Under the pieces are notes generated by a model, which worked only from the letters and a program-made list of their open reading frames with translations, ran no database searches and had not been told where the DNA came from. From NCBI GenBank assembly GCA_015665455.1, contig JADFAD010000006.1, positions 930,001-994,000 of the forward strand: a stretch of 64,000 nt of DNA. The letters run 5' to 3'. Below, in pieces: positions 35,237 through 42,600 of the stretch (the first letter of the stretch is position 1; every line of letters begins with the position of its first letter). Position numbers and translations under genes: made by a program. The stretch is from Oceanospirillaceae bacterium (GTDB lineage: Bacteria > Pseudomonadota > Gammaproteobacteria > Pseudomonadales > Litoribrevibacteraceae).

Positions 35237-35251
35237 TGTTATAACATTACA
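35237..35251 (-). promoter_or_regulatory. Zur-like box upstream of zrgA
   Basis: Read on the minus strand, TGTAATGTTATAACA matches 12 of 14 defined bases of the gammaproteobacterial Zur 7-1-7 core TGTTATA-n-TATAACA. It lies 34-48 bp upstream of the zrgA ATG, where it would cover the promoter. Confidence 0.6.
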
Positions 35252-35291
35252 TTTTAAGAATAAAGTGACAATCAAGTTTACGGATAAACAA

Positions 35292-35768
35292 CTAACGAAC
35301 GGTTAAGATCTCAGCGTCAACGCCTTGCCCAGGAAAGTCCAACGTATCCCCTTCATAAAGACCCAAAAGCTTTTTAGATAAAGGCGCATCCGGTGTAATC
35401 AACACCACTTTCTGGCCATCAATAACTAACTCCAAGCCCCCGGACGTTGGTCCAATAAAGAAGCATTTCAGCTCGCCATTCGCCATTGTTACAGTAATTA
35501 AGGCTGTAACCCGAATGGGAGTGTCTTCTGTAAACTCGAATAAAGGTAGGTTTCTATAGGTTTGAATCGCTTCTTGAAACTCAGCCACCCGCATGGATTG
35601 GCCATGCGCCAAATATGAGGCTTCCAAACCGACAGTATCGTACTGCGTTTCAGCAATGCTCTCTTCATGAGTTGCTAAGCTTTTAGCTTCATTGGCGGCA
35701 TGAATGGCTAACTTCAACTGCTCTTCAAGATGCAAAAGGATTTTTTGACGTATGGTTTCTTTATTCAT
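35292..35768 (-). CDS. GreA/GreB-like transcription elongation factor
   Basis: A 158-residue protein whose second half (about 80-158) matches the GreA/GreB C-terminal FKBP-like domain ('VTALITVTMANGELKCFFIGPTSGGLEL', 'VVLITPDAPLSKKLLGLYEGDTLDF'). The N-terminal part is a helical hairpin, with 'AETQYDTVGLEASYLAHGQSMRVAE' where GreA has its coiled coil. The acidic tip expected of true cleavage factors is not obvious, so it may compete with Gre factors or act on another target. It is upstream of zrgA on the same strand but the Zur-like box separates them. Confidence 0.78.
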   Translation of the reverse strand: MNKETIRQKILLHLEEQLKLAIHAANEAKSLATHEESIAETQYDTVGLEASYLAHGQSMRVAEFQEAIQTYRNLPLFEFTEDTPIRVTALITVTMANGELKCFFIGPTSGGLELVIDGQKVVLITPDAPLSKKLLGLYEGDTLDFPGQGVDAEILTVR

Positions 35769-35857
35769 GTTTCTTTATTCAGGCAAGCTTCATTCGTGAA
35801 TTATTAGACATAACCCACAGTGTAACACTGACAACCTCTGAATGACCGACAAACAAA

Positions 35858-35882
35858 AATGGCTGACACAAGGTCAGCCATT
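35858..35882 (-). terminator. rho-independent terminator of fpr
   Basis: A perfect 10-bp stem (35858-35867 with 35873-35882) with a 5-nt loop is followed on the minus strand by T4-G-T3. It lies 37 nt after the fpr stop. Confidence 0.8.
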
Positions 35883-35918
35883 AATTCATGCTTTTTAGGT
35901 AAAGCTATTGTCGCTGAG

Positions 35919-36692
35919 TTACTTCTCAACAAACGCTCGCTCAATAACGTAATGCCCTAATTCGCCACCCCGTGTTTCTTTAAAACCGCGCGCGTCCAGC
36001 ATAGTTGTTAACTCATCCAACATGGCAGGGCTACCACACAACATAAAACGATCATGTTCTGGGTCGATCTCTGGCAAACCAAGGTCTTCAAAAATCTTAC
36101 CATTATCGATTAAATCGGTAAGACGTCCCTGATTTCTAAAGTCTTCGCGCGTAACCGTTGGGTAATACTTCAATTTATCTTTTACAAACTCACCAAAGTA
36201 TTCGTTATTAGGCAATTCATTCGAAATCATATCTTGATACGCTAATTCAGAAACATAACGCACACCGTGCGTCAAAATGACATTATCAAACTGATCGTAG
36301 ATTTCATGGTCCTTAATGATGCTTAGAAATGGCGCTAAGCCCGTTCCCGTACTCAACAACCATAAGTTACGACCCGGCAGTAAGTTATCAGAGATTAGCG
36401 TCCCTACAGGCTTCGTTCCCACAAGAATTTCATCACCCACCACTAAGTTCTGCAGACGCGATGTTAAAGGGCCATCAGGTACTTTAATGCTGAAAAACTC
36501 CATTTCTTCTTCATAATTAGCGCTGGCAATACTGTAAGCACGAAGCAACGGTTTGTTCTCGACTTCCAAGCCGATCATAGTAAAGAAGCCATTCTTAAAA
36601 CGCATTCCCTGATCTCGGGTCGTTTTAAAGCTGAACAAGGTATCATTCCAATGATGCACGCTGGTGACCGTTTCCCGAACTAATTTACTCAC
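35919..36692 (-). CDS. fpr: ferredoxin-NADP+ reductase Fpr
   Basis: A 257-residue FAD enzyme moving electrons between NADPH and ferredoxin or flavodoxin. FAD motif 'RAYSIAS' (R-x-Y-S), NADP-binding 'LLSTGTGLAPFLSII' and 'FMLCGSPAMLDEL', and the C-terminal 'ERAFVEK' characteristic of bacterial class I FPR. The start is a GTG at 36692 with AGGAGC before it. It diverges from the LysR gene finR, its likely activator, and supplies reductant for Fe-S repair and oxidative-stress defence. Confidence 0.93.
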   Translation of the reverse strand: MSKLVRETVTSVHHWNDTLFSFKTTRDQGMRFKNGFFTMIGLEVENKPLLRAYSIASANYEEEMEFFSIKVPDGPLTSRLQNLVVGDEILVGTKPVGTLISDNLLPGRNLWLLSTGTGLAPFLSIIKDHEIYDQFDNVILTHGVRYVSELAYQDMISNELPNNEYFGEFVKDKLKYYPTVTREDFRNQGRLTDLIDNGKIFEDLGLPEIDPEHDRFMLCGSPAMLDELTTMLDARGFKETRGGELGHYVIERAFVEK

Positions 36693-36819
36693 AATATGCT
36701 CCTAAGCGAATTTCATATCTTGCGTTAAACTTGGTTTTAACTGTATGCTTCACACCTAAATCTGCAAAACAGATAATTTTTATTTATGTAATCGGTTTTA
36801 TAAATAACAGGCTTTAAAA

Positions 36820-37710
36820 ATGAAATACACGTTCAGACAACTTGAAGTCTTTTTGGCAGCAGCGCACTTTCAAAACATCACCAAGGCGGCAAACAGCCTC
36901 GCAATGTCACAATCTGCAGCAAGCAGTGCCTTAAAAGATATAGAATCTCAATTTGATCTGCCTTTATTCGATCGAATCGGTAAAAGACTTCAACTTAATG
37001 AACAGGGTCGATTAATCCGACCTAAAGCCGAGCAACTTCTCGAACAGGCCAAAGAGCTCGAGCGCCTGATGGCCCAACATAAAGAGGCGGGTCACTTGAA
37101 GGTCGGGGCAACTCTGACCATTGGTAACTACTTAGCTGTAGCTACTATGGCGGAGATGATGCAAGAACAGCCCGACGCAAACGTAGAGCTCAGTGTGGCA
37201 AACACATCAGAAATTGGCCAAAAAGTCCTCAACTTTGAAATTGATATTGGCCTCATTGAAGGCGAGCTCCAGCACCAAGATTTAGATCTAATCCCTTGGC
37301 GTGACGACGAACTGGTGGTTTTCTGCTCCCCCGATCACCCGCTGGCCGATCAACTTCAAATCTCCGACCGACACTTAAAAGACACGGAATGGATTTTACG
37401 TGAAAGCGGTTCAGGAACCAGACAAGCGTTCGATCGAGCCATGCATGGGATTTTACCTGAAATACAAGTGAAGCTTGAATTGGAACACACCGAAGCCATT
37501 AAACGTGCTGTAGCAGCCGGTTTAGGCGTGGGATGTTTGTCTCGCGTAGTTTTAGATGACGCCTTTAAACGAGGTAGCCTCATTCCTCTGCCTGTACCCC
37601 AAAGGGATTTTCATCGTAAGTTCTATTTTGTTTTGCATAAACAGAAATATCGTAGTGCAGGCATCGAACGTTGGATGGAGCTATGTCGCCAATCCAACAG
37701 CAATTCATAA
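36820..37710 (+). CDS. finR: LysR-type regulator FinR
   Basis: A 296-residue LysR regulator. The HTH is residues 1-60 ('FRQLEVFLAAAHFQNITKAANSLAMSQSAASSALKDIE') and the effector domain about 90-290. It is divergent from fpr with a 127-bp gap, the arrangement in which pseudomonad FinR activates fpr in response to superoxide and sulfite-reductase demand. The symbol is assigned from sequence type plus this neighbourhood. Confidence 0.82.
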   Translation: MKYTFRQLEVFLAAAHFQNITKAANSLAMSQSAASSALKDIESQFDLPLFDRIGKRLQLNEQGRLIRPKAEQLLEQAKELERLMAQHKEAGHLKVGATLTIGNYLAVATMAEMMQEQPDANVELSVANTSEIGQKVLNFEIDIGLIEGELQHQDLDLIPWRDDELVVFCSPDHPLADQLQISDRHLKDTEWILRESGSGTRQAFDRAMHGILPEIQVKLELEHTEAIKRAVAAGLGVGCLSRVVLDDAFKRGSLIPLPVPQRDFHRKFYFVLHKQKYRSAGIERWMELCRQSNSNS

Positions 37711-37811
37711 CATCACAAATTAAAAGCTACGGTCAGGCATTGCGTCTTCTTCCTTAATCAAAATTGTATGCTTTACTTACAGAAACAAGCACACGGATTA
37801 AGGAAGCAAGG

Positions 37812-38408
37812 ATGAAATCAAAACGAACATTGGGGTTAGTTTCCATTGGTTTATTGACCGCTGCCCTGTCCATTGTCACCATAAAGATTACGGCAAACAT
37901 CGCTCAACCGATGCCCGACAACCTCTACGGCCAAATAACACCGTTTACCCTCCCTCCTGTGACTATGCAGAACCATCTTAACCAAAATGCCGACTGGTCC
38001 GATTTTGATGAAACCCCAACCTTTCTAACCACTGGGTTTACCTCTTGTCATGACGTTTGCCCAATGACTATGGCTTTCTATCAACGTTTGAAGAGTAAGC
38101 TAGGCACTCAAGCTAAACTGGTGTTTTTGACGGTGGACCCACAAACGGATACCACCGAGCAATTAAACCAATACTTATCAGGGTTTGATAAAGACTTTGT
38201 GGGCTTACGAATCGAACCCCAGAAAGAACTGACGTTGGTTTTAGACTCACTCAAACAAACCTACGCGTTAAGTACTGATACCCAGAACATAGGCCATCAA
38301 AGCTACATATACTTGCTTCACCCCAAACTGGATGGGCTCATGGTTTACACCGCCTCACATCCAGATGTTAATCTGATAAAACAAGATTTAGATAAATTAA
38401 GTCTCTAA
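37812..38408 (+). CDS. SCO1/SenC family copper/thiol protein
   Basis: A 198-residue membrane-anchored periplasmic thioredoxin-fold protein. The N-terminal helix is about 8-30. The copper site is C79-x3-C83 in 'TGFTSCHDVCPMT', with the third ligand His162 ('IGHQSYIYLLHP') and 'TVDPQTDTTEQL' between. SCO proteins deliver Cu to cytochrome oxidase CuA or act as thiol reductases. ATG 37812 has AAGGA upstream and is preferred over 37764. No oxidase gene is nearby. Confidence 0.9.
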   Translation: MKSKRTLGLVSIGLLTAALSIVTIKITANIAQPMPDNLYGQITPFTLPPVTMQNHLNQNADWSDFDETPTFLTTGFTSCHDVCPMTMAFYQRLKSKLGTQAKLVFLTVDPQTDTTEQLNQYLSGFDKDFVGLRIEPQKELTLVLDSLKQTYALSTDTQNIGHQSYIYLLHPKLDGLMVYTASHPDVNLIKQDLDKLSL

Positions 38409-38461
38409 CACTCAGTCAGAGACTACTATTCAAACGACGTTTAAGTTAAACGTATATTAAA

Positions 38462-39703
38462 TTAATCGATTGAGAACTTTGTCATTTTGGCATTCAGTCC
38501 ATCCGCCAAAGAGACCAGATCTTCAGCTTGTCGGTGCACGTCCGCAGAGGCAGAAACGGTATTACTTGCAATCCCTTCGATGCTAACCACACTGCTAAAC
38601 ACTCTTTCAGTATGATCAGACTGACCGTGCGCTTCCTCTTCAATGACATTATTACTGCTTGCTAGTTGAGTCACTGACTCTGCAATTTGAGAAAATGAAA
38701 CTTGAGCTAAATCCGCATGCTCCACAGATTCATCCACGTGCTGGTGACTTTGCTCCATGGCAGCAACCACACTGTTGGTAAGCTCAGCGAATTTTTGAAG
38801 AATGTCGCCAATTTTATCCGTCGCCTCATGGGTTTTACTGGCCAGACTTCTCACTTCGTCCGCCACTACAGCAAAACCGCGCCCCTGCTCACCCGCACGC
38901 GCGGCTTCAATCGCTGCGTTTAACGCTAATAGGTTGGTTTGCTCAGAAATACTTCGAATTACCTCAACAAAACCACTGATGCTGGTACTGTCTTCCGCCA
39001 ACTGGTTGATCTGCTTGGACGTTGTATCTACGTCATTAGCGATCACCTTCGTGGCCGAAATGATTGCCTCAATAGAAGAACGCCCTTCCATCAACACCGT
39101 TTGAGCATTATCAGAGACCGATTTGGCTTCTTGAGCACTTCTTAAAACTTGGTCGGATGATGCCTTTAGAACTTCAACATCCGATTTAACCTGACTGCTC
39201 GATTTCTGCTGATTCGTCAATGATTGGCATGCTTGTTCCGTTTTTGTAATGAATGACTGCGCCACATCATTCACCTGCAACCCTGTCTTTTTTACATCAG
39301 AGACAATGGCATGAAACGTTTGTTGCATGTGATTAAAGCTCGCCGCCATCTGGCCTATTTCGTCTTCGCAATCCTCACGCACTTTTATTGAAAGGTCACC
39401 GCTGCGCGCAGATTGCTCCATGGCATTCATCAGCGTTTGTACATGCCTATGAACAAATGAAATCAAAACTTGTGACGCCACCATCACTAGACACATCAAA
39501 ACAAACACCCAAACGCCATAACCAAACGCCTGGTCAGAAAAATAGCTCCAATAGGCATCCGACCCAAACACGTCTTCGGGATTCAACTGCGTAAAACTGT
39601 TAGTAATTCCATGTATGGATAACACGCACATACCGATAAAAGAAAAACCGTTTACCAACCAAAACTTAAACCTCAAAGGCATATCTAAAATCATTCGGTA
39701 CAT
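38462..39703 (-). CDS. methyl-accepting chemotaxis protein
   Basis: A 413-residue chemoreceptor with TM1 about 12-32, a short periplasmic loop of about 30 residues, TM2 about 55-78, HAMP ('[38 protein letters not shown]') and the cytoplasmic signalling hairpin. Its tip '[36 protein letters not shown]' is standard. The periplasmic loop is too small for a Cache or 4HB sensor, so it may sense membrane or cytoplasmic cues. A sigma-28 promoter lies 145 bp upstream. Confidence 0.92.
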   Translation of the reverse strand: MYRMILDMPLRFKFWLVNGFSFIGMCVLSIHGITNSFTQLNPEDVFGSDAYWSYFSDQAFGYGVWVFVLMCLVMVASQVLISFVHRHVQTLMNAMEQSARSGDLSIKVREDCEDEIGQMAASFNHMQQTFHAIVSDVKKTGLQVNDVAQSFITKTEQACQSLTNQQKSSSQVKSDVEVLKASSDQVLRSAQEAKSVSDNAQTVLMEGRSSIEAIISATKVIANDVDTTSKQINQLAEDSTSISGFVEVIRSISEQTNLLALNAAIEAARAGEQGRGFAVVADEVRSLASKTHEATDKIGDILQKFAELTNSVVAAMEQSHQHVDESVEHADLAQVSFSQIAESVTQLASSNNVIEEEAHGQSDHTERVFSSVVSIEGIASNTVSASADVHRQAEDLVSLADGLNAKMTKFSID

Positions 39704-39847
39704 AATTATTCGCCCAGCTTTATTATTTAATCGTCCTAGAAGAGTGGAACCCTAGCCTCACCCACAACGCATGACCGCTCAAAATTAACGTATTCAGTGT
39801 ATCCAAGCATTGAGTTAATACATTGATTAGAAAATGACTCTTACCGC

Positions 39848-39874
39848 TTATCGGCCAAACTGGGTAAACCTTAA
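39848..39874 (-). promoter_or_regulatory. sigma-28 (FliA) promoter of MCP gene
   Basis: On the minus strand TTAAGGTT-N11-GCCGATAA matches TAAAGTTT-N11-GCCGATAA with a perfect -10, ideal spacing and 6 of 8 in the -35. Expected start is near 39841, a leader of about 138 nt. Confidence 0.75.
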
Positions 39875-39997
39875 ACAATTCAATCTCAGGTTGCCTAAAA
39901 CATGAACAACCAAGCCTCGTTTGCACTCTGAAATCAAAAGAGAACCCATTAAAAACACTTTTTTACTACCTTTTATCGTTTTAAATAAAAACGCGTT

Positions 39998-40012
39998 TGA
40001 TAATCCTTATCA
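39998..40012. promoter_or_regulatory. Fur box upstream of bfd
   Basis: TGATAATCCTTATCA matches the 7-1-7 Fur core at 13 of 14 defined positions, 58 bp upstream of the bfd ATG. It fits the usual iron repression of bfd. Confidence 0.75.
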
Positions 40013-40069
40013 TTTACAATAGTATTACCTCAACAATTTAAAACTCCAGTACTACAGGTGTTAAAACTT

Positions 40070-40267
40070 ATGTTCGTATGTCTTTGCAACCAAGTAACCA
40101 CACGTGATATTGAACAAGTAATGGCTGAAAAAGCTATGTCTTTTGAAGAAGTTCAAGAACACCTTGGAGTTGCCACGTGCTGTGGTCAGTGCGAAGATTT
40201 TGCTCGTAATCTTGTCAATGAAAACGCCTCCAAGTTAGAAGGCGAAGCGTTTTACGAAGCGGCTTAA
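40070..40267 (+). CDS. bfd: bacterioferritin-associated ferredoxin Bfd
   Basis: A 65-residue [2Fe-2S] protein that donates electrons to bacterioferritin so stored iron can leave. The four ligand Cys are C4 and C6 ('MFVCLCNQV') and C38 and C41 ('TCCGQC'). ATG 40070 matches the family start; an in-frame ATG at 40058 would add four residues. No bacterioferritin gene is adjacent. A Fur box lies upstream and a terminator downstream. Confidence 0.95.
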   Translation: MFVCLCNQVTTRDIEQVMAEKAMSFEEVQEHLGVATCCGQCEDFARNLVNENASKLEGEAFYEAA

Positions 40268-40624
40268 TTTAAGTCACTCGTCCGCAAGACCTATTAAGAA
40301 ACGTATTTTAAAAAGCTCATCTCATGTGCTTTTTTACTTTCAGGCTCAGTAACATTTCTTATCAAACGATTTTCTGTGTGATCATTTCATCGGCAAAAAA
40401 CAATCGAACCTGTCGTCGCCCTTTTCTGACCTGCCATTTATCGGCGTTTATGCAAAGTAGATATATTTTCCCCTTATATTTCCTAAACTTACTTAAGGAA
40501 TAGGGAAAGCGATCCGATATATTCATCACCTTTGAAGATACAAACATTAGTACTTAAGACCTAGCTACTTTTAAAAAAACCACAACACCAAGGCCAATGT
40601 CATTGATCGAAAGGTATTCTCAAT
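40268..40624. other. intergenic region between bfd and MCP-like gene
   Basis: About 357 bp. It contains the bfd terminator near its left end. A 61-codon minus-strand frame (40362-40547) has no ribosome site and no recognisable family and is not called. Nothing else was seen. Confidence 0.5.
40310..40334 (+). terminator. rho-independent terminator of bfd
   Basis: AAAAAGC (40310-40316) pairs with GCTTTTT (40328-40334), extended by an inner CAT/ATG pairing, and the T run continues after it. Confidence 0.72.
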
Positions 40625-41578
40625 ATGCGTCTCGCCACCAAGCTTGTAACTGGAGCGACTGTACTGGTCTTAGTGCCTGTCCTCATCTCGAACATCCTAA
40701 TTGAACGGTCTGCGTCTACTGCCAATCACAATGCATTACAGAAAGCCTCTCAAGACCACTTAATAAGTGCCCGAGACACCACCAATCAAACATTACAGAT
40801 CACCCAAAGCACAGCAACAAGAGTACAAGAACAACTTGAGGAAAGCGGCCAAGTTGCCACGGCAATGAACGAACTCACAGCTGCAGTTCAAGAAGTTGCA
40901 GGCCATACATCCGACGCATCAAACGCAGCCAACGATGCAAATACTGCAACACAGTCGGGCCAAGAAACCGTTCAAGTGCTCATTAAAACCATTGAAAGCC
41001 TAGCAAACCGACTCACTGAAGCAGGTAAGGTGACGGATCACCTTGCCAAAGAAAGTGAACAAATTAATACCGTGGTCGATGTCATTAAAAGCATCTCAGA
41101 GCAAACCAATTTACTGGCACTTAATGCTGCCATTGAAGCCGCTCGAGCGGGTGAACAAGGCAGGGGGTTTGCCGTGGTGGCTGACGAGGTACGTTCTCTT
41201 GCAGGTAAAACGCACGCCTCGACACAAGAAATCAATAACATGGTAGAGGCGCTTCAGAAAGGTTCTAGGGATACCGTGTCTGCCATTGAAGCCAGTTTAA
41301 CTGAAGTGAATGAAGCCGTATCCAAGGCCAGTCATGCAGGGGACTCACTCAACAACATCACCAGTTCTGTGGATCAAATGAAACACATGAACCTTCAGAT
41401 TGCGACCACAGCAGAAGAGCAAATATCGGTATCCGAAGAGATTAATAGAAACATTGTTCGTATTGCAGAGATGGCAGAATTAACGGATCAAGATGCAAAT
41501 AAAACCGCCGAGTCCACCCAGACGTTATCGTCTTTAGCGTCTCAACTGTCTTCTTTGATCGCTAAGTTTAAAATCTAA
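40625..41578 (+). CDS. MCP-like protein lacking sensor, TM2 and HAMP
   Basis: A 317-residue receptor-type protein. Residues 7-26 form one membrane helix and about 27-48 resemble the start of a periplasmic sensor ('[11 protein letters not shown]'-like). The sequence then passes straight into the signalling hairpin ('[24 protein letters not shown]', tip '[36 protein letters not shown]'). The bulk of the sensor, TM2 and HAMP are absent. With a single helix the signalling domain would face the periplasm unless topology is inverted. An in-frame internal deletion of a full receptor is the likely origin; whether it works is open. Confidence 0.8.
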   Translation: MRLATKLVTGATVLVLVPVLISNILIERSASTANHNALQKASQDHLISARDTTNQTLQITQSTATRVQEQLEESGQVATAMNELTAAVQEVAGHTSDASNAANDANTATQSGQETVQVLIKTIESLANRLTEAGKVTDHLAKESEQINTVVDVIKSISEQTNLLALNAAIEAARAGEQGRGFAVVADEVRSLAGKTHASTQEINNMVEALQKGSRDTVSAIEASLTEVNEAVSKASHAGDSLNNITSSVDQMKHMNLQIATTAEEQISVSEEINRNIVRIAEMAELTDQDANKTAESTQTLSSLASQLSSLIAKFKI

Positions 41579-41595
41579 GAGCCAATCCGTAACGG

Positions 41596-41614
41596 GAGCA
41601 GTATTACACTGCTC
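41596..41614 (+). terminator. stem-loop after MCP-like gene
   Basis: GAGCAGT-attac-ACTGCTC is a perfect 7-bp hairpin 17 nt after the stop. It lacks a T run. Confidence 0.4.
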
Positions 41615-41716
41615 TGATGCCTAAATTCGATCTCTGAGTGATGCACCGCCAACTCTTAAGTCAATGTAAAATCAGCGGCTGTCCTTATTCATTTGCCCGT
41701 AGAGGCGTCATTCACA

Positions 41717-41757
41717 AAAGGGCATTTTCCCAAGGATCTTTTGGGAATCTTCCCTTT
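41717..41757. other. nested stem-loop upstream of HD-domain gene
   Basis: AAAGGG (41717-41722) pairs with CCCTTT (41752-41757) around an inner stem TTCCCAA/TTGGGAA (41727-41733 with 41741-41747). It lies 55 bp before the HD gene start, either in its leader or as an end signal. Confidence 0.45.
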
Positions 41758-41812
41758 GCTAAATCCCCCTCTCTCTTCAATAGTTAATAGTAAGAAACGA
41801 GAGTATTTTTCT

Positions 41813-42343
41813 ATGATAAAGTTTTCAGAAACCGTCGAAAATATCATTAAATCTTATCAAACCGTCCTAGGGAAAGATTACGATGGCTATAGAAATCATT
41901 TATATCGTTTAATCAATCTATGCGAAGCAGTGAAACCTTTAAACGAAACAGAATCCGAGAAAATCGCCATTGCCGCCGTATTTCATGATTTAGCTATATG
42001 GACAGAACACACTGCAGACTACGTTGGCCCTTCCGAAGCCTTGGCCAAAGCGTATCTACAAAGCATCGAGTTTCCTGAGTGGGAAGAAGACGTATGCAGC
42101 ATCATCCGCGAACATCACAAGTTTACAGCCTGTGATAAAGGACTAACGCTGGCGGAAATATTCCGAAGAGCCGATTGGATTGATGTTACGTCAGGCCTTC
42201 GATCATTTGGTGTGCCCCGTAAGGACATCCAGTGGATTATGAAAGAATTCCCCGATGAAGGCTTTCACCCGCTGTTAGCAGGCGTCATTCGAAATCAAAT
42301 AATTAAGCACCCACTCAACCCATTGCCCATGTTTAAGTGGTAA
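41813..42343 (+). CDS. HD-domain phosphohydrolase family protein
   Basis: A 176-residue soluble helical protein. The metal site is 'AAVFHDLAIWTEHTADYV' with the H-D pair near residue 61 and an earlier His in 'YRNHLYRLINLC'. The later 'IIREHHKFT' and 'RRADWIDVTSGL' complete the HD pattern. Such proteins hydrolyse phosphate esters of nucleotides or second messengers. Substrate unknown. ATG 41813 fits the fold start; the frame extends upstream to 41693 through the stem-loop but without a ribosome site. Confidence 0.82.
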   Translation: MIKFSETVENIIKSYQTVLGKDYDGYRNHLYRLINLCEAVKPLNETESEKIAIAAVFHDLAIWTEHTADYVGPSEALAKAYLQSIEFPEWEEDVCSIIREHHKFTACDKGLTLAEIFRRADWIDVTSGLRSFGVPRKDIQWIMKEFPDEGFHPLLAGVIRNQIIKHPLNPLPMFKW

Positions 42344-42600
42344 TCGTTGATCGAATAAGTACTTTCCCTATGCTGCAACCTACTGAATGTATTAAATTAT
42401 ATTCCGTCATTAAACTCGAATAATACGATCAAAGCTCCGAGTCTTTTTCTCATAAATCCCTACGATAAATAACCAAACACAAGTTAGGATAAATTACTTA
42501 AGGACGTTTATTTTTCACCTTTACCATTTCAAACGCTGCTATCGAAATAAAATCGGTATAGACTAGCGAAATCGGTCACCAAGGAAGGAAACATAGTCTA

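Larger units (their letters stand above)
39704..40069. other. divergent MCP-bfd intergenic region
   Basis: Holds the sigma-28 promoter of the minus-strand receptor (39848-39874) and the Fur box of bfd (39998-40012). The minus-strand frame 39723-39926 is not accepted as a gene because it covers the promoter and has no family signal. Confidence 0.6.

Noticed and set aside
39723-39926. 67-codon minus-strand open frame
   Set aside because: It covers the sigma-28 promoter of the receptor gene, lacks a ribosome site and shows no family features.
40362-40547. 61-codon minus-strand open frame
   Set aside because: No ribosome site, no recognisable motif and basic, low-information composition; probably chance.
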